The translations under genes and the position numbers were made by a program. DNA of 64,000 nucleotides from Acanthosoma haemorrhoidale (lineage: Eukaryota > Arthropoda > Insecta > Hemiptera > Acanthosomatidae), in NCBI GenBank assembly GCA_930367205.1, contig OV884011.1:140923937-140987936 (forward strand), read 5' to 3'. Below, piece by piece: positions 33,922-47,460 of this stretch; position 1 is the first letter of the stretch, and each line of letters opens with the position of its first letter. Under the pieces are notes generated by a model, which saw only the letters and a list, made by a program, of their open reading frames with translations, did no database searches and had not been told where the DNA came from.

Positions 33922-34446
33922 TGATGTGAGAAACCCTTGATGTTACATATCCGGAGTGTTTGTTAACTGGAGTATAAGTCACCGACAAGAAACACTACTT
34001 TGCAAATTGTTAAATTAAGTAAATAGAACAAAATAGGAACTGGAAAAGGTAAACAGAATACCATTGATTCTATTTTTTACTGTGTTTTTTTTTTTTATCA
34101 GTTTATTCTGGTTTACTGATTCCAAAGGGATGACATAACGCCTGTGGGTTCCAACCATTTTTGGCAACAGGGTTATACAATCGGTTTCACAATTTTGGAA
34201 AGCCAAGTGGTTTTTACTGTCTTCGTGAATCCGTAAGTCCATCGGTCTTAGATAAGGAAATCAGCTTGGATCCAATTCCGTTTGGTACGTTTTAATTAAA
34301 CATAAGACCCTTTTAGAAAACAAATATATCTCGATAACATTATAGAAGAATATATTATACTCTTTGAAGAAAGTTAAATTGAATTAAGAAAATAAGTTGT
34401 ATAATTTTCATAAATCGTTCATAATATTCTTCAAGCATAAAAATTG

Positions 34447-34641
34447 CTAGTTGCAACGTTTCAGATTTAAAGACAAGCAGCCCACATTGTGTCATTCCGA
34501 TTTCCTGGCTTGGAAGTATAGGTGGCGATATTAATTTATTTATCTGCTTATTTTAATATTTATTATTATTATTTTAGTTTGAAACGTCACAACATGGGCT
34601 GCATGAAAATGGACTAATTGAGCCTGAAACGTCACAACTAG
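34447..34641. repeat. Foldback (inverted-repeat) element, about 195 bp
   Basis: The outer arms CTAGTTGCAACGTTTCAG (34447-34464) and CTGAAACGTCACAACTAG (34624-34641) are reverse complements at 16 of 18 positions. The inner arms GCAGCCCACATTGTGTC (34477-34493) and GTCACAACATGGGCTGC (34586-34602) also pair with few mismatches. The motif GAAACGTCACAAC also occurs twice in direct orientation, at 34581 and 34627. The interior is AT-rich with no ORF, as in foldback or MITE-like elements. Confidence 0.75.
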
Positions 34642-37464
34642 AAATGAATAGTAAACAAAGATATTTATACGGGTGGATATTATGCACAATTTGTGAAAAT
34701 TATTCTAGTCATACACAACCTTTGATGTAGTAAATATAAATAAATTATATGTTAAACGAATAATTAGCCAGAAGATGAAGGTTATCCATTTGTTTGAAGT
34801 AGTTATGTTCGGCCTTAGATAGTAGTGGCAAGGAAAAGGCGTCTCCGATGCTAGTGAAAGTTTTCTGCGAATGCATAATTAGGGATGATTTTATTACAAT
34901 TAAAAAAATTTAGACTGGAAGTTTTGAGGTTCATCTTACAACTTACAGAGAGAGAGAGCCATACTAAAATCAGCACTTACGAACTTAATTTATGATGAGA
35001 AGCAAAACTCTTCAACATCCAGTACATCTAGCCCTTTTAATTTAATGTGCATAATGTGCACTCGGAAATGAATATGTTTATATTACCTATTGGACCCTCT
35101 GTAATGGCTTTAAATTTCCGATCACTAAATATCTCATTATTATCCAACCACCCAAAATTAATAATTAGTTTGTTTCTAGGCCCATAATTTAAATATTTAT
35201 GAAGGAGAGGCACCATTTGATTTGTTGACTTGGAGAAAAGCCAGGGTTTCGTTACTTATCTGAACAGTCAGATACATCTAGGCGAAATGGTCATGGTTTC
35301 ACCAAATCAATGGTTGATTACAAAAATTGAGTCACGACCAAGGAAGTACAATCTCACTTGGCTGCTGTGGTGTGAGGGAGCTGATGGGTGGCTCACGGTG
35401 AGGAAAAGGCGTCTGGCTCAAAATTAATTCCTGAATTTCTCACCATTTTTCATCAGGTTTTGGTAAAAGAAAAGCGACCCTCTTAGAAATAAGAAAATTA
35501 GAAAGAATGGTCTGTCATGCCTAGAGTTTTGTATTTCTCTATATTTATAGAGGCTTGAAGATAAAGATCTGGTCTGGGAATTTTATTTCAAGAAGCTCTC
35601 AAGTAACCTAAAGTTTTAAATCAAAATTCTGGCAAAGTGAAGCATTTCCAAACACCTAAACTAACTGTGGCTCATTACGAAAACAATAGTTTTATTCATA
35701 GATGATTTGATATTCGTGTGGATAATAAACTGTTTCATTTAGTTTTTTGTAACACTGGCCACCGGAAATCGATTAAAAAAAAATAATAAGTTAAATAACA
35801 AATTGGTCATGGGTCTGTAGTGTTATTATTGGATCTTAAAACCATGTATTTTAATTTTTTTAATTCTACCTGGTCTTCTTGACAATGAGAACGAAAAGGC
35901 TTAATTTAACATTGATCTGAGAATGTTATAATTAATTATTATGTTGCAATTAGGTCTTTTTCAACGTTGCCGTTTTAAACGCTGCTATGTAGAGAAGAAA
36001 ACAATGCTACTGCACATTATCAAATAGTCTCTGTGAAGTTTAACGAAGGTCATACGGCTACGATACGCAATTCCAAGCTAGGGGATTCTCTAGGCACTAT
36101 GGCAGCATAAACCACATTCATAACATATATTTCTCCCGTCCCACATTTTCAAATTGAAGGTGAACCCCATCACCTAGCATTATATTCATTTCATCTTTAA
36201 CCACCAGCCTGTATTGTTGAGTAACCCAACCTCCTTCAAATGCATCTGCACATAGCAGAAAGAGGAGAAATTATTTTGTCATATTTTCACATTGTATAAT
36301 TTAAAGGAGTTAAGGGGAAAAAAAAAAAAAAATCTCCCGATGTATTTTGTGTGTGGATAGAATGGAATTTTTCAATTAAGTTAACTTGTAGCATATGAGA
36401 TGATGATCTTATATTTCACCCAAATTGGGCCTGAAGGGCCGTCTACCTGTATAAGTTAGTAGATATTTCTAGTTGTAGAGGTAATGAGTTGGTCGCAAAA
36501 TAATGTCTAGCTCTCCCATCTCGAAATCATCCTTATGATCTGTGCTAAAATCCAAGCTTGCTCATGTTCACTGATGCGGAAATAAGTTATGTAGCATGTT
36601 GAGGAAGTAAGAATGAAACCGCCCAAGGTTCGTGAGTAGCAAGAAGAATAGTGAGCACGCCATTTCAGCATACGTCGCATGAATCGAAATTATTCCTTTG
36701 TGGGAGTGGGTCTTCAGGGTTACGCACAAACTGAACCCGAACCGAGCGAATTACAAAGGGAAAAGTACACAGGCGATAAAATGTACACGCAGAACTAATT
36801 TCACTCAATATCATGGGGTCCAAAAGACACAGCTTATTGGCGTGAAATCGTAAAGTCACGCCTTAATGCCACCCTCTTTCACGCTTCTTTAGAGAGAAAG
36901 AAGTGCGCTGTATAGAATAAAGTGTAAACTTTGATCGGATAGTAGACACTGTACATATTCGTATATTTTTCTATTTGTAGAAGAGATACACTGGGTGTGA
37001 AAATTGGTGGGGAGCGGTAAAGAAGAGAAAGAAACTCCACAACAGAAATGATCTTAGATGAAAATTTACCCGGGGATGAGGAAGACAAGATATAGAAGAG
37101 TATAGAAGTACACCATGGTGGCCCAGAATGATATCCGGGAGAGGATTGGAGTAGAACCGATCTCAGAAAAGAGAACTCTAAAAATAACAATTCAATTTAC
37201 TCACTCCTATATAAAGAAGAAGAGAAAGTATTGAAGAACATACAATTGGAGGAAGACATATAAGAGTATACATGAAATTACAGCAAGAAGTATATATAGG
37301 CAAAAAAAATCAACGGACAATTTTGCCGATGAGGTCAAAACAAAATATTTGGTTACCAAAAAGGCCTGGTAATACAATTACTCTAAGCTGCTAACAATTA
37401 GATACATGGGTTGGCAGGCAAATGAGGAGAAAAACGTGTCGGTTGGAAAAAGAAGTGGATACTG
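34642..37464. other. Noncoding stretch
   Basis: No recognisable coding sequence. A 65-codon plus-strand frame at 35230-35427 and several minus-strand frames at 36665-37190 have no family motifs. The part nearest 37464 is probably upstream sequence of the LINE relic that follows. Confidence 0.35.
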
Positions 37465-37698
37465 GTAGCCAACAGATACTTCTACGAATTGGGGAAACCC
37501 GAAGAAACTAGGAACATAGAAAACGCTCCACGAAAAATTCATTAGGCCAGTCTTAATGTACAGCATCTTTACCACTCTTAATGTTACTTTATTTAAAAGT
37601 AGGCAGGAGGACAATGCATTAATGTGCTTCGACAGGAGAATGCTTCTTGCAATGTTTAAAAAGATCCGGGTTGTAGTGACACACGTTGAAGACAGTTA
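37465..37698 (+). pseudogene. RTE-like LINE reverse transcriptase relic
   Basis: One frame reads VANRYFYELGKPEETRN from 37465. A shifted frame from about 37536 reads FIRPVLMYSIFTTLNVTLF and then EDNALMCFDRRMLLAMFKK to a stop at about 37697. This matches the thumb region of RTE-type and related LINEs, where ANR.YF.L is followed by LIRPVL.YGSETW and then ENAL.VFERK.LR.I.GP (established knowledge). The frame break and stops make it dead. The 5' catalytic part and the 3' tail were not identified. Confidence 0.6.
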
Positions 37699-40600
37699 AG
37701 CTATGTGGGTAGGCCGCGTAGTAAGAATTGGGGAAGGTAAGAATCCAAGTTCATAAGCAAGAAAGCAGAGTAGATAAGTAAGTAAGAATAATTATTGAAA
37801 TCCTTATTGAGTTGCAACTGAGTGAATGAATTTGTTGGTATATCGGATTATGTTAATGTAAAGAAGATTTTAGATTTTCATTAAATTTATCAATGGGTAA
37901 CTTAGTTAATTAATAAATTTGATGGAAATCTGACGATTCTGTTTCATCGACCTAGGCTGGTATCCCAACAAATTCATTAATCAGTTGTATTTTCACTGCT
38001 AACTATGAACTGCCAGTATAATAAAGAGTTACACGATGTTAGGTTGTTAAAAGTGTAATTACCGCTGACGAAAAGTTAAGTAAATATTAACTTTCTATTC
38101 TGGCCGGAAAAGGTTTCACAATTATTTCAGTCAATGTTAGGGGCCAGGGGACAGCGTAGCAGTCAGTCTCCGACGTCAGTTATCTAACAGCTACTAACGA
38201 AACTGTTAATTGAAGAGACAGGTAGCTCTTTACAAAGAGCGTTCGTAGCTCCTTAAGTCACTAATCGATATTATTCCAACCGACTTCTCTGTGTTATCTG
38301 ATCTCAGCTTTTTCAATCAGACAGCAGGTAAGATGAGGAAGATTCTATTGGCCCAGGCCCCTTGATATTTATAAGATGTGATCGTGTATACTGCAAAGTA
38401 AATGATGATAAAACCTCCTTCAAGACCACTACTTAAACCACTACATAATAGGATTTTAATTGAAGTTTGTTATGTACACGAAAGGATATATATGAAGGAA
38501 TGTAATGCTTATTGTTTTGTGAAATTTTTTTATTGTTTGGCGAGAAGAGTGTAGTAATAGGGCAAATTTTCCTATTTGACGATAAACGGGAATTGATAAA
38601 TGATGATTATTTTTCACACTGTCAATTTAACTAAGAAAAATTCATGATATGCCATAAGTTCATTTACGCCAGTATAGATTTATTCTGTGAAAGGCAAACC
38701 TTATGTGAATAAATAATTTCATATTTAATACATCTTTATAACAGCGATTGACTAAATAGGGGCTACCATGGATATATCATTAAAGCCATGCGCAGCGTTA
38801 ATTATACTTATAAGTAAGGTTTGTTTAAGCCAGTTTAAGCTAAGTCCAAAGTAGAAACAGTGATCCTTGTTAAATGTCAGTTAGTTTTAAGTCTATGATA
38901 AATAAGGTGAGCCCCAACACTTTTAATAATTTCAGTAAATTAATGTATAATGTACATCATTATACTTTTGTACAATGCAGATCGCAATGCGTAGAAATCA
39001 GAATTTGTATAAAATGTAGCCAAGCTATAGGAAACATGAATAAATTGTAAATAGATTCGTTTGCAGAATCTGAAAAAAAAAACACAGTGATCCTGTCACC
39101 AGAACGTGAATTTCATTATGAATTATTACATATTCGGCTTCAGGAGACCATTCTGCTTCATCTCTGAAAACTTCTTGACGATTTAAAGAAATATTTTAAA
39201 TATAAATATGAATCCGCACCGGAACCATTCCAACTGAGATAAAACCAGTCTAAAATACCTTTGACTAGCGCATCCTTCTTTCTTTTAAAAAAAGGCAACA
39301 CTTCTGGCTGATTTTCAGATGCCGTACATTATAACATTATAACGAGCAGCTCCCCCTATTACAAACCGTTTTTGCTCCTAATCCTAACATCTCACTCAAC
39401 GACAACCTCCACAATGTGCGCTAAGCAACACATCAACATGTGCAGTAAAAAAATGAATAGATCATTGTTGTTTTATTTTATAGTAGACTTGGTGTAAGTT
39501 CTTGACTGTGCTTTGGGTAACATCACGACTCTATAATAGTTTCCAGTTCGTGAATTTAGTATTATACTGATTAGGGATGAATAGACACAATTTAATAAAT
39601 TAATTTAAAATGAATTTAAATTTAACAAAATAGTAAAGTAAAGACAGAACAGGGCCTTTTGAGGTGGATATTTCTTATGTTACTTGAGAGTATTCAAATG
39701 GGGCACATATGCTCTAACTATTTTGTTGATAGGATTCTGATGTATATAATTTTCAGGGGCCAACCACTTGATTGTTGCTGCAATTTTGTTCCATCTCCTA
39801 AGGTCTCGAATCTGGATTTGAATCTAGGCACTCCATTGCACTCCGATTATTAAACTTTAGTTCAACACGTTGTCCACCTTTATTTCTTCATCGTTCAAAG
39901 TACCCGTGGCAATAATTCGACCTTATAATTAACGTTTCTGTTAACCATTCATTTTTAATTGGTCTGACAACTAAGCGGAACGAGTCCTAAGTGGCTGGGA
40001 AAACTGTACTTTCACGCACTGGGTGCAGTTTAGTATATACTTTTCTACGTTAGGAAAAGAAGGTTGAGACAATCCTGGGTTTCATCAAGGACTCTTCATC
40101 CAGACGGAAAGGAAAAACCTAGGGCTTAGAACTACATGATGTCTTTATCCAATAGATTATTTAAGTTGATAGAAACATATTTAAAAAATATTATCAATGT
40201 AGCAATATAATAAACAAAAAATTTTTGTCCATTTTATAAGTAAAAAAAAAATTAACCACAAAAAGTTCTTCAATATCGAAGATTGGGGTTAAAGAACGGA
40301 ATACTATGAAGATCGGTTTAAAGGGAATCGTTAAAAAGTGAATTAACAAATTGGATACAAGAACGAAGAATGCATGACTCAAATAGAAGAAGAAGTTCGC
40401 GGTGTACCGCGAACATAACATAATTCCGTTCATATGATCAGCGTCTGAGTACAATAACAAATTATTACATAAATTCTAGGAATACGACCAATTAGGGAAT
40501 ACCCCAGCAAAGGAGTTCTGATCAAAGATAGAAGTCATGCATTGTGCCTGTACGTCACTAGAAGTGGGTAAGCTATTAGTAGTCTTTGATTACTTAGGTG

Positions 40601-43600
40601 GCAGATTTACGCCTAAGAGTGACACAGCAGATTCATGGTTGGCGTTTGGTTTATTGCGCTGTTGTTACAAGGCTGTTGTAAAATATAATTGAAATTATTT
40701 CATCTTGTCAACTCCAAATAAATCTCGGTTTTCTCATTTATCAAAGGTGCTGACTTTTGGCACATGCCGTTGTTTGGACATGGCGTTTATTCGTTCTGTG
40801 GTGTTGAATTTGTTTTGTAGAAGAATAACCACTATTTTCAAGGGATTGGAGCGAAAATTTTGAGTTTGGAGACTTTATAAGTTCACGTCTCTTTATAGGT
40901 CAACAAAAAACTTCGTGATATCATCGTTAATTTATTATAAATCGTTAACGGTTAGTTACATATTAATAATCCGTTGAGTACTTTAATTTGGTACCCTTCT
41001 CATGATGATCATGATAGGAAAATTTTTAATTACGAATCAATTTATGAATTAATGACTCTTAATTCTTTTTGAAGGATTGGCAGTTTGAAGTTGATTCATC
41101 AAGTAGAACTTCACTGTGAAGTTTCATCTATCAAAATCAGTCTCTTACAACCACTAACAAATTGCTTTCAGCTGTACAAACATTTAATTTCAGTCAATCT
41201 AGAGATCAGTCAATCTAATTGAAATATACAGATTGATAAAAAAAATAAATTATCATCAAAGTTTTGGAGAAGCTTGCTTTTTCATCCCATAAAAATATAA
41301 ATCTACAACAATCACTGAAATAATATATTAAGCATTACATTATAATGCGATCATCCCTAACGAAGTATTCAAGTTAGGGGGGGGAACCTAAAAGAATTTT
41401 TATTCGTCATAAACTGATGTAATTTCTATTCGGAACGTCAATGAAGGAAAGTTTCTATCACGAGGTCAGAACCCAAAAGAATTGACTAGTGGTGTCAATT
41501 ATATTGAATTATTCATAGGTACGTGAATGGAGAATAGTTAAACTATAGTATAGTTTTATGGTTATACAATATTAATTATTAGCAAAACAACAAGTTAGGG
41601 ATAATGCCGTAATCCGGACCCAGGACATCCTAATATTTGAATAGACAGTTTTCCGACTCGGACGAGGATCAGAATAGCAAAAGTTAAAGAGTGAAGAATT
41701 GTATGGCGGGGTTTTGATTAACACGACGAGATGAACAGAGGATTTAAGGAAGTATTTGTGACACCACTCAGTTTTTTTAATTTAGTTTAGTTTATTATTA
41801 AATAGATGTTGTCTTTAATGGAATATCATTAAAAAAAAAAGTAATTACAATAACTTTCACACCCGAAACGATATCCTTAATAATTGATGGAATACATCAA
41901 CTTGACTACTTTTTCCTTTGTTTACATAGGGTTTATGAACTCAAAGTTATAGCTTAGGTATTACTACTTTATAGCCACAGAGTCTTGGATTTATGTCTTG
42001 AGACCAAGTCATCCAGCTTTCCCAATTGAAAATCAAACCTGTCCCTTTCTAGTCCAAACAACTGTTCCCGTACAACAATCAGATTAGCCAGACGCCAGCA
42101 CGCTGATTTTTAATTTAAGTTAATGATTTATTTTACGGCCTTGATAATAATTTATAAAACAACATCAAGACTCACGGTCATTTCTCGCCATGTCAGATAA
42201 TGTTACTCAACAATAGAATTATTTCCGAATGCAATTATGGAAAATAAACCTCACCGAAGCCTTCTCTAGCATATTCTCATTTAATGCAATAAGTTTTTTC
42301 TGTCCAAACCTGAAAGAATTGAGTATTACAATCAGGTATTTGGTTTTGTAATTTTTCCGACTAATTTTTTTTTCAAAAATCAATTAAAACTGCTTTGTGT
42401 TTTTGAAACATATCTTAACGAAATAAAATACATCGATTTGCTGTTTGGCCATCTCAGTGGTTACTGACTAGCGTCTTTTCAACAAATTGCTAAAATAAAT
42501 TGTATATAGCTCAAAGATGTAACAAAAAAAAAACTTTTTGGAAATGGTTTGAAAGGCATTAAATGAACACTGCTTATTTCGAAGTGTCGCGGAATATATA
42601 TGTAAAATTTCAGATCAATTTAATCATTTTTCACTGAACATAGACAAATAAAATAAAATCTATTGTGCTAAGCCTATTTTTGAATAATTCACCTTTGATA
42701 ACGATATAAGTGCAATGCCGTGTACAAGCAGCATGTCACATCTACGTTTTTTTCACAGAAACATTAAAGATGTTTTGAACATCCCAGATTGTTTTTGTGT
42801 AAATAAAACGACATAGGAATAGCTCGCCCTTTCATATTACGACAGGAGTACGCAAGACCTTTATAAGGAAGGCACGATATACCAACATGGCAACTGAAAG
42901 TAAGCACTAAGAAGGTTTACAAAATAATAACATGATAAAATTACCGAAGACAAGTTTACGCCAATAAGTCAAAATACTCAACGAAACATAATAGGGAAGG
43001 TTATATGTAGAATGTTTTGAAAAGCCTGATATTCCTTGAAGCAGTGATGTTAACGGTCTCAGTTTTCGTCGCCCGTAGCCAAAGCTTCGAACCCTGGGCG
43101 TAGTGGTTCTTTGGCGGTAAAGGGGCGGGTCGATCGAGTTCAGTATACCAATCATATTTCTTGTCATATTCTAAAAGCAATTTATAATCGATAGAGAAGG
43201 AATGACATACCGTTAGAATGTGTGGAGATGAGCGAACTATCCAATAAGCAGACTGCAGAAGCGGAGTCAATGCTGGGGACTGAGTGCTGGATTACCCACT
43301 GACGACGGACTAGGAGTGAGAGTGGAGGACCTGGACTGGAGGGGAATGTGTGGCAATGAATGCCCCCACCTGAGTTACCTGCCACGATCAAATCTCAGGT
43401 CGGGTACCGGGGTGTTCGACCTTACATGCGAACCTACGTCTAGACCAGTAGCCGAAACAGTACACAGGGAGGGAAATTCCCGTTTCAGCAAGTAATAATT
43501 TGGGAAAACTCCCAGAAAACATCTTCGTGTGAACGCACCGGATCAATTGGTATATCAATATATTGGTCTTCAGTTATTGGAGCATTAACAGCTTACTGAA

Positions 43601-45634
43601 AAAGATCCCCCCTCATCCAGCTTCTTTTCAACTTTCTTTCTCTTATGTTGGTATATGCGGAATGTGTGGGGATATGAAGTTGAAGTAGGTTATGCTCATG
43701 AAATTTTCATATTTTATACATCCACAACTTCAAATCGCTGTTGAGTGTTGTGTGGTAAACGGAAGGGCTTGAGCAAGAAGACGTAAAATTTTGGAACAAT
43801 ATCTTTGTATCATTGCTAAAATAATTTTTTATTTGTAAGTGTACATGTCTTTGTTTATGTCCTAGCGGCAATTTGGATCCTTTTTAAAGTATATAAATTT
43901 TAATATGTAGTTGATGATTTGTATTTTAGTCTAGTGTGTGTATTCCTCATTCTCGTATGATCCTATCTTACTCCTAAATAATGGAGTCGGTCAGTTTGTG
44001 GGATAGAGTGGTTCTGTATGTATAATTGGGGAGATGTTATGCTGGAATGAAAAAGTTATGTTTTGATTTTTCTTGATTAATTTTTATTTTCCGTGTTTTG
44101 CGCTAAAACCTCATTTTGTCCTGGTAATTGTGTATGTTATGAAACATGTATATAATTTTCTGGTATGATTTGTTTCTATAGATTAAATTTTACAAAATTA
44201 GTTTCGTTTTTTGACTCAATTCCTCTCTCATATTGTCCTATAAGTCCATTTAGTAAAAGCATGATTAATAACTGCGATAATTTTCTTTGAATTAGCACGT
44301 TTCCTGCACATTTCTCTTGGACACTGACATGTCTCAGAAAAAAACCCGTCAAATATCAACGGGCAAGTGTATGCAACCTATTCCCTCATTTTGCACACAA
44401 CTAGCTCTTCTTGTTTTAGAGAGAAGTACTCTTCTCAAATATCTGTATTTATACTCATTCTTTTTCTTTTCAGCTTTCTTATCCCCTGTCGTTCAATACA
44501 ATTAGAAGCCTTTCTTGGGCATCTAATGCAAGTACCAGATTATCTGCATATACCATAGCCTGAACCAATACTGGAGTCAAATACCACAACTGAAACATTG
44601 ATCGTACATTTCTGATATTGAATCCACTGACAATTACTAGACGCATTCCAAACGACTGACTTAAGAAGAATTGGAGAAGGTTTTAAACGATCAAGTCAAG
44701 TTAAAAAGTATCATTGATTAGGAAAAAACTTCTAGTGGTACATTCCTAAGATTGCCATGTTTGAAAATAGAGGTTTGAAAATTTTCTTTCGGTGGTCAGC
44801 AACTATAAAGTTGATTAAACTAAATCGTGATTTTATATTGACGATAGTATTTCAAGATAAAAATATTGTTTTTATGAAGTAACCTCGTGTGAACTCTACT
44901 TTCATTCATGGAGTTGATACCTCTTTTTTCTGCCCAGGAATGTAATGTTGAGGTGAACTCTTGTGTTTTGGCTGTTCCAAACCCTGAGTCTATTATAAAG
45001 CTCTGGATCACCAGTTTTCAAGGGATTTAACTATTACCTGTTATAATTCTTTCTCCATCCAAAGTCGCCATAGAACTGGTGGCTGAAAAATATTCGATTA
45101 TCGCCTGAAGCAGCAACGGTTTCTGAGAAAATATTACCGCAACTAGGATAGCATAGAGTTCAGTCCACAGACACACACATATAAGTGATGTATTATATAA
45201 GCACTTTCTATTATTGGAAACAATCGATCAATAGAGATGATTTCCAGAAACAGATGACGAAAGCAATATTCTGGATCGATACTATAGGATACAATCGAAA
45301 GAAGTCACAATCAATTGCTTGAATTGAAACATTTTAGAGTAATTTGGGACCGATTTTAACTATATTTTGGTCCGAGGTGTTCCATCCATTAGATAATAAA
45401 ATTATGTTAGTCCATATTTGTATTTTAATTCTTTACATTATTATTGATTAACAACTCGCCTTCGCACTCGTTCCGGAGATCGCGTAGGTCCCATGTAATT
45501 ATGACATTTAAAAAAACCAAAAAAAAAACCTCCAGCAAAGCTATTAATTATTACACATTCAGGTTAAAAAAAAAGAAGCTAATTCTCGTGAATTAAACTG
45601 AAAGGTAAAATAAGAAATGTCATTCAAGAATTTT
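37699..45634. other. Long noncoding stretch
   Basis: Mostly AT-rich with no recognisable genes. A GC-richer island at about 43040-43470 carries overlapping minus-strand frames (43001-43391) and a minus-strand B-box-like CAGGGTTCGAAGC near 43087-43099. It is probably an old repeat of unknown type. A SINE-like fragment lies at about 41610-41680. Frames at 40194-40460 and 44317-44558 lack motifs. Confidence 0.35.
41606..41680 (-). repeat. Possible tRNA-derived SINE fragment
   Basis: The minus strand has a B-box-like CTGGGTCCGGATTAC (41624-41610), preceded by ATATTAGGATGTCC. That part resembles the corresponding stretch of the SINE at 22.3 kb. The A box is not convincing. Confidence 0.35.
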
Positions 45635-45644
45635 CGAGGTAAGT
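45635..45644 (+). repeat. Target-site copy 1 (CGAGGTAAGT) left of LINE X
   Basis: The same ten bases recur at 47099-47108, right after the A-rich tail of element X. The first nine recur at 51313-51321 after the tail of element A. The first two copies are the TSD of X; the second and third are the TSD of A. Confidence 0.88.
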
Positions 45645-47098
45645 TCTCAATAAGCAATAATTGCACCTCAGTAGAACTTCATCGGTTACAATAATGCCAC
45701 TGCGCAATGAGCTACCGCTGTGATCTCACTGGACTGTTCGAAAGCCTTCGACTCTGTGGACCACTACACCCTAATCCAACATCTGAGGGAATACGAATTC
45801 TCGGATCAGCTACTGAACCTGATTACTTCATACCTCATAGGCAGAACTTTTTCGGTTCGGATAGGCTGGTACCTGGTCTACGACCCGAAGAAAATACACT
45901 GCCGGTGTCCCCCAAGGATCAGTGCTAGGCCCCCTGCTGTTCAACATCTACACCACCCACATCGTAGGAGCCTCGTACCCCAACTGCGAGGTATCGGCGT
46001 ATGCAGACGACATAGGTGTCTACAGCACTAGCGTCAATCCGACCAGAGCCCTGAAATTTGCTGAGAGCGCCAGTCAGCACATTGCTGAGAAACTCGACGC
46101 CGTCAACATCAAAGTCAACCCGGCCAAGACGCAAGGAATTATATTTAGTTATAAATCTGGAAGAAAGAAGTTACCTAAATCCTTCGCCTTAGACGGCAAA
46201 GAGTGCACTGTGAGCAACAAGCTATGCTACCTTGGTATTACCCTCAGGTAATGGTAGACACATCTCAGCAAGAAGTTAAAGAGTGTTAGGAAAAAGTTCT
46301 ACAGACTAGGACACCTACTTCACAGCCCGGTTCTATCAGTACGCCTCAAGCTGCTTATTAACAAGAGCGTCCTAAGACCTGCTTTGATGTACGTGACCCC
46401 ACTGTTCAAGTATCTAACTCCTAACACTCTAAAAACGCTCCAGCAGTTCCAGAACAGAAATCTCCGCACCTCCCTCAAACATACCCCGTTCAACCGAATG
46501 AAGGCAGACGAGATCCACAAAAAATTTGAAGTGCTCACCGACGACACATCAAATTTTTCGATTCACTTCAACACTGCCACAACCCACTATTCTCCGACCT
46601 TCAACCACCACCAATGCCCGTCAGATGGAAGCACTGCTGGACCGCCGAAGCATTCAGACAGATGGACCTGATCGAACCCTAGCCCCCTGACGGGGACTGA
46701 ACGATCCACACCCAGCCGAGAGATTGAGATCGATCTCCCGGCCGACTCAACCGAAGCCACATGACCCCTTCTACCTACTAAGGGTAGGTCGATCTCCCGG
46801 CCGATAGGCCGACTTAGTGCAGGCCCCTGCCGGGGCGGGCCAGGTATGACCTGGCCGACTACAAACGAATGCCTAGAACCCCTAGGATCCACCATAGGTA
46901 GACTCTCACTACCTTCCCGAACCCACCAGCCTCCTTTAGGCATCCCACACCCCATATCCTTCAAATAGCTCCCCCTTAGTGAGTCTTTCCCCTTAGTGAA
47001 AGACACCCATCAATCCAAATAATTTTCCTTTTATTTTTCCCACATTCTATTTTTTATAAGTTTGAGAGCTATGGGGGATAAAAAAAACAAAAAAAAAA
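45645..47098 (+). mobile_element. Jockey-type LINE X, 5'-truncated
   Basis: A plus-strand non-LTR element keeps part of the reverse transcriptase (about 45690-46640), then a GC-rich 3' UTR and an A-rich tail (47079-47098). It is flanked by the 10-bp duplication CGAGGTAAGT. The 3' UTR (46680-47080) contains an exact 16-bp direct repeat, TCGATCTCCCGGCCGA, at 46730-46745 and 46789-46804. It also has short palindromes such as GGCCAGGTATGACCTGGCC. The same 3' UTR is found as element D at 27.1 kb. Confidence 0.9.
45714..46671 (+). pseudogene. Reverse transcriptase fragment of LINE X
   Basis: Motifs in order: AVISLDCSKAFDSVDH (RT motif A, catalytic Asp) at 45714; a frameshift between about 45870 and 45900; YTAGVPQGSVLGPLLFNIY near 45895-45955; AYADDIGVYS (catalytic YADD) at about 45997-46026; VNPAKT; LCYLGITLR near 46222-46249, followed by stops near 46250; then LLINKSVLRPALMYVTPLF and LQQFQNRNLRTSLKHTPF to about 46500. 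This order is that of Jockey-superfamily ORF2. The endonuclease and the first RT motifs are lost by 5' truncation. The shift and stops make it non-functional. Confidence 0.85.
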
Positions 47099-47108
47099 CG
47101 AGGTAAGT
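47099..47108 (+). repeat. Target-site copy 2 (CGAGGTAAGT) between LINEs X and A
   Basis: Serves as the right duplication of X and the left duplication of A. The sequence of A starts directly after it: from 47111 the bases GCGCCAGTCAG align with the same RT segment in X (near 46069). Confidence 0.88.
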
Positions 47109-47460
47109 AGGGCGCCAGTCAGTTAATCACCGACAGGCTATGAGCTGTCCACATTCAGGTGAACCCGGCTAAAACTCGAGGGATCGTCTTCTCCTTCCAG
47201 TATGGAAAACGGAAGCGTCCACCCAGCTTGACCATAGACGGGACTGAATGCAAACTTTCCAACAGCATCAACCAAGGCAGACACATGACGTTCTACACAC
47301 ACCTGCAGAAGAAGTTGAAAAGAGTACGTAGGACTTACTACTCTCTCCAGCATCTCATCACAAGCCCGGCTACATCCCTTCGACTGAAACTGTTAATATA
47401 TAAGAGCGTCCTGAGGCCAGCTCTACTGTTTGGGACACCACTCTTCCGATTCCTGCACAC
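47108..47460 (+). pseudogene. LINE A reverse transcriptase, left part
   Basis: In frame with the RT of X it reads GASQLITDRL, stop, AVHIQVNPAKTRGIVFSF, then TIDGTECKLSNS. About 25 residues after the VNPAKT block are missing compared with X (the CYLGITL segment). It continues MTFYTHLQKKLKRVRRTYY and LLIYKSVLRPALLFGTPLF to FLH, where element B interrupts it. It cannot be functional: it is truncated, carries stops and is split. Confidence 0.82.
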
